DNA from: JBFGCT01 sp963825565
Lineage (GTDB): Bacteria; Actinomycetota; Acidimicrobiia; Acidimicrobiales; Ilumatobacteraceae
Assembly: GCA_963825565.1 (NCBI GenBank)
Contig: CAWGTW010000019.1
Location: forward strand, 1 to 64,000
DNA: 64,000 nucleotides
Reading direction: 5' to 3'
Made by a program: the position numbers and the translations under genes. The notes beneath the pieces were generated by a model. It ran no database searches, was not told where the DNA came from, and saw nothing but the letters and a program-made list of their open reading frames with translations. This document shows positions 59,204-64,000 of this stretch, piece by piece (position 1 is the stretch's first letter; the number at the start of each line of letters is the position of its first letter).

Positions 59204-59506
59204 ATGGCGTTCGAGCACGACACGATGATCAACCCACCGATCGAGGGACTGCTCGACAAGGTGGATTCCAAGTTCTCGCTGGTCACCCTGGCCGCCCGCC
59301 GGGCGCGGAACATCAACTCGTACTTCAACCAGCTCGGTGACGGGCTCGGTCACATGATCCCGCCGCAGGTCACCTCCGTGTCGCGGAAGCCGCTGTCGAT
59401 CGGCTTCGAGGAGATCTCCCAGGACAAGATCGTGTGGACCGAGGCGCCCGAGGAGCCGGCCGCCGACGCTGACGCCGACGCTGACGCCGGCGACGCGGAA
59501 GGCTGA
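59204..59506 (+). CDS. rpoZ: RNA polymerase omega subunit
   Basis: A 100-residue subunit that helps assemble RNA polymerase. NPPIEGLLDKVDSKFSLVTL, AARRARNINSYFNQLGDGL and KPLSIGFEEISQDKI match the actinobacterial omega. The C-terminus is a short Ala/Asp repeat (ADADADADAGD). Confidence 0.95.
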   Translation: MAFEHDTMINPPIEGLLDKVDSKFSLVTLAARRARNINSYFNQLGDGLGHMIPPQVTSVSRKPLSIGFEEISQDKIVWTEAPEEPAADADADADAGDAEG

Positions 59507-59543
59507 GCCGGGTACCCGGTTCGCCGCGGGACACGGTGCCGAG

Positions 59544-60743
59544 ATGAGCGTGCTGGCGGGCAGGCGCGTCGTGCTCGGCGTCACCGGTGGGATCGCGGCG
59601 TACAAGGCGGTCGAGGTGTGCCGCCGGCTCGTCGACGCCGGTGCCCACGTCGTGCCGATCATGACCGAAGGTGCCGAGCACTTCCTCGGTCGGACGACGC
59701 TGAGCGCGCTGGCTTCCGAGCCGGTGCAGACCGAGCTCTGGCACAACCCGACGACCCCGATCCCGCACACCGCGATCGGGCAGGGCACCGACCTGGTGCT
59801 GGTCGCGCCGGCGACCGCTCGGCTGATCGCGGCCTACCGGATCGGGCTCTCGACCGATCTGCTCACCAACGTGCTCCTGGCCACCCGCGCCCCGGTGATG
59901 ATCTGCCCGGCGATGCACACCGAGATGTGGGAGCACCCGAGCGTCGTCGACAACGTTGCCGCCCTGCGGGCGCGCGGCGTCCACGTCGTCGAACCCGACG
60001 AGGGTCGACTGGCGGGGGGCGACGTCGGCGCAGGCCGGCTCGCCGATCCCGAACGGATCGTCGCCGCAGCCGAGCGCGTGGTCGGACCCGGCGACCTCGA
60101 TGGGCTGCGCGTCGTCGTGTCCGCCGGGGGCACGCGCGAACCGATCGACGCCGTGCGCGTGATCGCCAACCGCAGCTCGGGCAAGCAGGGCTACGCGGTC
60201 GCCGCCGAGGCGATCGCCCGCGGTGCACAGGTCACGCTCGTCACCACCGCTGCGCTCCCGGCTCCGCACGGCGCAACCGTGGTCGAGGTCGAGACGGCGG
60301 CGGACATGCTCGCCGCGATGGCCGCCGCCACCGTCGAGAGCGACATCGTCGTGATGGCGGCCGCCGTCGCCGACTTCCGCCCCGTCGATGCGGCCGCCGG
60401 CAAGCTGAAGAAGCGCGACGGCGTCCCCGAGATCGCACTCGAACCGACGCCCGACATCCTCGCCGAGCTCGGCGCCGGCAAGCGAGCGGGCCAGGTGTTG
60501 GTCGGCTTCGCCGCCGAGACGTCGGACCTGATCGCCAACGCCCGGCGCAAGCTGGTCGACAAGCGCCTCGACCTCATCGTCGCCAACGACGTCGCCGCTC
60601 CGAGCGTGGGCTTCGCTCACGACACCAACGCGGTTACGCTACTTCGGCCCGGCGCGGAGCCCGTCGAGATCGACCTCGCCTCCAAGCGAGAAGTCGCGCA
60701 GGCCGTCGTCGACGCCATCGTCGAGATCCGCAACGCACACTGA
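59544..60743 (+). CDS. coaBC: Bifunctional phosphopantothenoylcysteine decarboxylase / phosphopantothenate-cysteine ligase
   Basis: A 399-residue coenzyme A biosynthesis enzyme. The N-terminal CoaC flavoprotein domain has GVTGGIAAYKAVEVCRRL, catalytic His in IPHTAIGQGTDLVLVAPATA and the CPAMHTEMW loop. The CoaB ligase domain starts near residue 185 with VVSAGGTREPIDAVRVIANR, SSGKQGYAVA and KLKKRDGVPEI. It joins cysteine to phosphopantothenate and decarboxylates the product. ATG 59544 is 37 bases after rpoZ. Confidence 0.95.
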   Translation: MSVLAGRRVVLGVTGGIAAYKAVEVCRRLVDAGAHVVPIMTEGAEHFLGRTTLSALASEPVQTELWHNPTTPIPHTAIGQGTDLVLVAPATARLIAAYRIGLSTDLLTNVLLATRAPVMICPAMHTEMWEHPSVVDNVAALRARGVHVVEPDEGRLAGGDVGAGRLADPERIVAAAERVVGPGDLDGLRVVVSAGGTREPIDAVRVIANRSSGKQGYAVAAEAIARGAQVTLVTTAALPAPHGATVVEVETAADMLAAMAAATVESDIVVMAAAVADFRPVDAAAGKLKKRDGVPEIALEPTPDILAELGAGKRAGQVLVGFAAETSDLIANARRKLVDKRLDLIVANDVAAPSVGFAHDTNAVTLLRPGAEPVEIDLASKREVAQAVVDAIVEIRNAH

Positions 60744-60760
60744 CAGGACATCACCACCCC

Positions 60761-61948
60761 ATGGCTTCATACACCTTCACCTCCGAGAGCGTCACGGAGG
60801 GTCACCCCGACAAGATGGCCGACCAGGTCTCCGATGCGGTGCTCGACGCGATCCTCGCCGAAGATCCCAACGGCCGCGTCGCCTGCGAGACGCTCGTGAC
60901 CACCGGATTGTGCGTCGTCGCCGGCGAGATCAGCACCGACGCGTACGTCGAGATCCCCAAGATCGCCCGTGAGACGATCAACGGCATCGGGTACGACAAC
61001 GCGCTGTTCGGCTTCGACGGCCACACGTGCGGCGTGCTCGTGTCGATCGACGAGCAGAGCCCCGACATCGCACAGGGGGTCGACACGAGCGAGGAGGTCC
61101 GCGGCGGCACGTCGGGCGAGGACCATCTCAACGCACAGGGCGCCGGCGACCAAGGGATGATGTTCGGCTACGCCTGCGACGAGACCGACGTGCTGATGCC
61201 GATCCCGATCTGGACCGCCCATCGGCTCGCCGAGCGTCTGGCCGAGGTGCGCAAGTCCGGCCAGGTGCCCTACCTCCGGCCCGACGGCAAGACCCAGGTC
61301 ACGTTCGAGTACGAGGCCGGTCGGCCGATCGCCCTCAAGGCGGTGCTGATCAGCACCCAGCACCAGGAGGGGATCGACCGCGACACGGTGATCCGTCCCG
61401 ATCTGATCGACCAGGTGATCCGCCCGGTCGTCCCCGAGCAGTACGCCGACGACGACTATGAGATCTACGTCAACCCGACCGGGAGCTTCGTGCGCGGCGG
61501 GCCGTATGCCGACGCCGGGCTGACCGGGCGGAAGATCATCGTCGACACCTACGGCGGGATGGGCCGCCACGGCGGCGGCGCGTTCTCCGGCAAGGACCCG
61601 AGCAAGGTCGACCGGTCCGGCGCCTACGCCGGGCGGTGGGTGGCCAAGCACGTCGTCGCCAGCGGCGCCGCCACTCGGTGCGAGGTCCAACTGGCCTACG
61701 CGATCGGCATGGCCCACCCGGTGAGCATCCTGGTCGACACGTTCGGCACTGCCACCGTCGCACACGCCCGGATCGAGGCGGCTGTCCGCGACGTGTTCGA
61801 CCTGCGGCCGGCGGCGATCGTCCGCGACCTCGATCTGAAGCGGCCGATCTACCGCCAGACCGCGGCCTACGGCCACTTCGGCCGGGCCGAGTTCCCGTGG
61901 GAGCAGCTCGACCGGCTCGAGCAGTTCAAGGCCGCCGTCGGCGCGTGA
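60761..61948 (+). CDS. metK: S-adenosylmethionine synthetase
   Basis: A 395-residue enzyme making SAM from methionine and ATP. FTSESVTEGHPDKMADQVSD, the ATP motif GAGDQGMMFGYA, TYGGMGRHGGGAFSGKD and PSKVDRSGAYAGRW are the signatures. ATG 60761 is 17 bases after coaBC; no riboswitch fits in this gap. Its stop overlaps priA (GTGA). Full length. Confidence 0.97.
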   Translation: MASYTFTSESVTEGHPDKMADQVSDAVLDAILAEDPNGRVACETLVTTGLCVVAGEISTDAYVEIPKIARETINGIGYDNALFGFDGHTCGVLVSIDEQSPDIAQGVDTSEEVRGGTSGEDHLNAQGAGDQGMMFGYACDETDVLMPIPIWTAHRLAERLAEVRKSGQVPYLRPDGKTQVTFEYEAGRPIALKAVLISTQHQEGIDRDTVIRPDLIDQVIRPVVPEQYADDDYEIYVNPTGSFVRGGPYADAGLTGRKIIVDTYGGMGRHGGGAFSGKDPSKVDRSGAYAGRWVAKHVVASGAATRCEVQLAYAIGMAHPVSILVDTFGTATVAHARIEAAVRDVFDLRPAAIVRDLDLKRPIYRQTAAYGHFGRAEFPWEQLDRLEQFKAAVGA

Positions 61949-63687
61949 CCGAGGCGGGCACGACCCGCGTCGCACGCGTGCTGCCCGACGTCACCGGGCT
62001 CGACAAGCGCTTCGACTACCTCGTTCCCGACGATCTCCTCGACGACGTCGCGGTCGGCACGATCGTGCGGGTCGAGCTCCATGGCCGCCGCGTCGGCGGT
62101 TGGGTCGTCGGCCTGTCGGCCGAGCCATCCGCCGGGTTGGACGTCGCCGCGCTGAAACCGATCGCCAAGGTGACCGGCCACGGTCCGAGCGCCGAGCTGA
62201 TCGAGCTCGCCGAGTGGGCGTCGGTGCGGTGGGCGGCTCGGCGTCTGCGGCCCTTCCTGGTCGCCGCGTCGCCACATCGGGCGGTGACGCGGCTACCGAT
62301 GCCGGCACGGACTGCACGCCGACCGGGGCCGAGCTCGCCTGCCACGTCGCGGCTGCTCGCGCAGGGCGGCGGTGTGCTGCGCCTCGCGCCCAGGGTCGAC
62401 GTGATGCCGGCCGTGCTGTCGGCGGTCGGACGCGGGCCGACGCTGATCGTCGTCGCCGACCACGTCGGCGCGGCGATGATGGCGACGCGGCTGCGACGGG
62501 CCAACGTCGAGGTCGCGCTCGTCCCCGACGACTGGGCGGCAGCAGCCGCCGGCGTCGACGTCGTGGTCGGTGCCCGATCTGCGGCGTGGGCGCCGTGTGC
62601 CGGGCTCGCCGCGGCGATCGTCCTCGACGAGCACGACGAGGCGCTGCAGGAGGAACGCTCCCCGACCTGGCACGCCCGCGACGTGGTCGCCGAACGCTGC
62701 CGGCGTGCCGGCGTACCGCTCGTGCTCGTGTCGCCCGTTCCCACGCTGGTCGCGGTCGAGACGTACGCCGGCACGTCCGGTGTCGTCCACCCGCCTCCGG
62801 TCCGCGAACGGGCGGGGTGGCCGGTCGTGACCGTGGTCGACCGCACCGACGAGGACCCGTGGAAGCGGTCGTTGCTGACGTCGCCGCTGATCGAGCGCCT
62901 GCGCGATCACGACCGGTCGGTGGTGTGCGTCAGCAACATCACCGGGCGGGCGCGCGTGCTCGCCTGCCGGGCGTGCCGAGCGCTCGTCCGGTGCGAGGCG
63001 TGCGACGCCGCGGTCGGGTTGTCCGACGACGGGCAGCTCGTGTGCCGGCGCTGCGACGCGCAGCGGCCGCCGGTCTGCCAGGCGTGCGGTGCTTCGAGGT
63101 TCGCCAACCTCCGGCCCGGCGTCACCCGGCTCCGCGAGGAGCTGGAGGCGGCCGCCGCCCGGCCGGTGGTGGCGGTGACCGGGTCCGACCGTGGGGCGCC
63201 CCGCGCCGGCGGCGTGACCGTCGGGACCGAGGCCGTGCTGCACCGGGTCGGGCGGGCCGATGTCGTCGCGTTCCTCGAGTTCGACTCCGAGATGTTGGCG
63301 CCGCGGTTCCGGGCGGCCGAGCAGGCGTTGGCATTGATCGTGCGCGCCGGTCGCATCGCCCCCGAGGTGATGGTGCAGACGTTCTCGCCGGACCACGACG
63401 TCCTTCGGGCTGCGCACGCCGGCGACCCGGAGATCGTCCTCGCCGGCGAGCGGGTCCGCCGCCGTCTGCTCGGGCTGCCACCCTACGGAGCGTTGGCGGT
63501 CGTGTCCGGCGACGGTGCCGCGGCGATCGTCGAGCAACTCGGCGACGACGTGCGCGTCGGCGGCGATGGCTCGGGCCGGTTCGTGGTCCGCGCCGCCGAC
63601 TGGACGACCCTCGGCGGGGCGCTGAACGCGACGGCCCGCCCCCCCGGCTCGCGGACCCGCATCGAGGTCGACCCACCCCGCATCTGA
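61945..63687 (+). CDS. priA: Primosomal protein N' (PriA), ATPase motifs degenerate
   Basis: A 580-residue PriA relative. The N-terminal DNA-binding domain (VARVLPDVTGLDKRFDYLVP, VGTIVRVELHGRRVGGWVVG) is intact. The zinc region near residues 340-383 has paired cysteines (CRACRALVRCEACD, VCRRCDA, VCQACG). Where a helicase would have Walker A there is VVADHVGAAMMATRL without GKT, and the DEAH box reads LDEHDEAL. So it is probably not an active helicase, as known for actinobacterial PriA proteins. GTG 61945 overlaps the metK stop. Confidence 0.9.
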   Translation: MTEAGTTRVARVLPDVTGLDKRFDYLVPDDLLDDVAVGTIVRVELHGRRVGGWVVGLSAEPSAGLDVAALKPIAKVTGHGPSAELIELAEWASVRWAARRLRPFLVAASPHRAVTRLPMPARTARRPGPSSPATSRLLAQGGGVLRLAPRVDVMPAVLSAVGRGPTLIVVADHVGAAMMATRLRRANVEVALVPDDWAAAAAGVDVVVGARSAAWAPCAGLAAAIVLDEHDEALQEERSPTWHARDVVAERCRRAGVPLVLVSPVPTLVAVETYAGTSGVVHPPPVRERAGWPVVTVVDRTDEDPWKRSLLTSPLIERLRDHDRSVVCVSNITGRARVLACRACRALVRCEACDAAVGLSDDGQLVCRRCDAQRPPVCQACGASRFANLRPGVTRLREELEAAAARPVVAVTGSDRGAPRAGGVTVGTEAVLHRVGRADVVAFLEFDSEMLAPRFRAAEQALALIVRAGRIAPEVMVQTFSPDHDVLRAAHAGDPEIVLAGERVRRRLLGLPPYGALAVVSGDGAAAIVEQLGDDVRVGGDGSGRFVVRAADWTTLGGALNATARPPGSRTRIEVDPPRI

Positions 63688-63702
63688 CGCCCCGATTCGG
63701 TC

Positions 63703-63752
63703 GTTTGCGTCGCGATCGATGTCGAGGGGCCGGCCGGATCCGCGACGCGAAC
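63703..63752. terminator. Long palindrome between convergent genes
   Basis: GTTTGCGTCGCG (63703-63714) pairs with CGCGACGCGAAC (63741-63752) with one T-G wobble; the centre is 26 bases. It lies between priA and the convergent RsmC-like gene and may terminate both. Its size and GTTTG..AAC ends recall the other palindromic repeats, but the arm sequence is different. Confidence 0.5.
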
Positions 63753-63762
63753 GGTGAGCCCC

Positions 63763-64000
63763 TCAACCGCCGATGGTCAGGAGGCGGTAGCCCGACTTCG
63801 CTGCGACGCGCTCGGTCGGGAACCCCGTGCCGACCAGCCAGCGCTGGAGCGAGTCGGCACCCAGGTGCTTCTGCACGACCAGCGTCGCGGTGCCCGCCGG
63901 TGCGAGCCGGTCGAGCCAGGTGGTGAGCAACTGGTGCAGCGCCTCCTTGCCGAGGCGGATCGGCGGGTTGGACCAGATCGTCGCGAACCGCACCCCGGGA
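63763..64000 (-). CDS. RsmC-like methyltransferase, C-terminal part (cut by window edge)
   Basis: The visible 79 residues are the end of a class I SAM methyltransferase. WSNPPIRLGKEALHQLLTTW holds the NPPI catalytic motif that binds the exocyclic amine of guanine. LVVQKHLGADSLQRWL then ends the fold. This pattern matches RsmC/RlmG-type 'methyltransferase small' proteins that methylate rRNA guanine N2. The start lies beyond 64000; an in-frame GTG near 63993 is internal. Confidence 0.78.
   Translation of the reverse strand, partial: PGVRFATIWSNPPIRLGKEALHQLLTTWLDRLAPAGTATLVVQKHLGADSLQRWLVGTGFPTERVAAKSGYRLLTIGG

Noticed and set aside
60744..60760. SAM riboswitch upstream of metK
   Set aside because: Only 17 bases separate coaBC and metK, too short for any known SAM riboswitch.
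1..64000. tRNA, rRNA, insertion sequences and phage genes
   Set aside because: None were recognised by reading both strands. Without a covariance search a tRNA could be missed, but the intergenic space is small.

Overview
The window comes from a very GC-rich (about 70%) actinobacterium. The gene order alaS-ruvX-mltG-aroE-aroC-aroK-aroB-pepQ-efp-nusB followed by pyrR-pyrB-pyrC-carA-carB-pyrD-mihF-gmk-rpoZ-coaBC-metK-priA is an actinobacterial backbone. The actinobacterial integration host factor (mihF), a GuaB1-type IMPDH paralogue, a DUF3151 protein and a PriA without helicase motifs agree with this. Many genes appear leaderless, with a TAnnnT box 6-10 nt before ATG/GTG. These features suit a deep-branching actinobacterium such as an Acidimicrobiia/Ilumatobacter relative; that placement is inference.

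Left part (1-15 kb), accessory: an MDR oxidoreductase, a DinB-like protein, a VOC protein, a small membrane protein, a two-gene heterodimeric ABC exporter with one degenerate ATPase site, a DUF2510/DUF4190 membrane protein, a histidine phosphatase and a methyltransferase. Next comes a decayed tandem duplication. Two paralogous Tat-exported proteins of unknown function each sit in a copy of the cassette [methyltransferase - secreted protein - palindromic repeat - PNPOx-like - SDR]. The PNPOx and SDR genes of copy 1 and the methyltransferase of copy 2 survive only as short remnants. A frameshifted conserved gene and a doubly frameshifted heme A synthase gene (ctaA) follow.

Middle part (16-37 kb): a complete branched-chain amino acid-type (Liv) ABC importer, with four co-directional genes and a convergent lipoprotein binding protein; its first permease carries an extra extracytoplasmic domain. 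Then a nitroreductase, a xylulokinase-like FGGY kinase with a coupled J-domain protein, Sua5/YrdC with an alpha/beta hydrolase, guaB1-cmk-plsC (plsC frameshifted), an M18 aminopeptidase, a second histidine phosphatase divergent from pyruvate kinase, an MFS transporter, and DUF3151-mobA-like-rhodanese-RNase D.

Right part (37.8-64 kb), core: alanyl-tRNA synthetase, RuvX and MltG, the shikimate block (aroE, aroC, aroK, aroB), peptidase, EF-P, NusB, a DUF2079 membrane protein, the pyrimidine operon (carA frameshifted, pyrF absent), then nucleoid, GMP-kinase, RNA polymerase omega, CoA, SAM and primosome genes. The window ends inside an RsmC-like methyltransferase.

Two signals run across the window. 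One is a family of about 45-bp palindromic repeats (arms GTGTGACCGAA), 12 copies in five intergenic clusters, spaced about 72 bp within a cluster. The other is the TAnnnT leaderless start signature, which fixes many start codons and in three places overlaps or adjoins the stop codon of the gene upstream. Five single-base frameshifts in four conserved genes may be true lesions or sequence errors. No rRNA, tRNA, CRISPR array, transposase or phage gene was seen.
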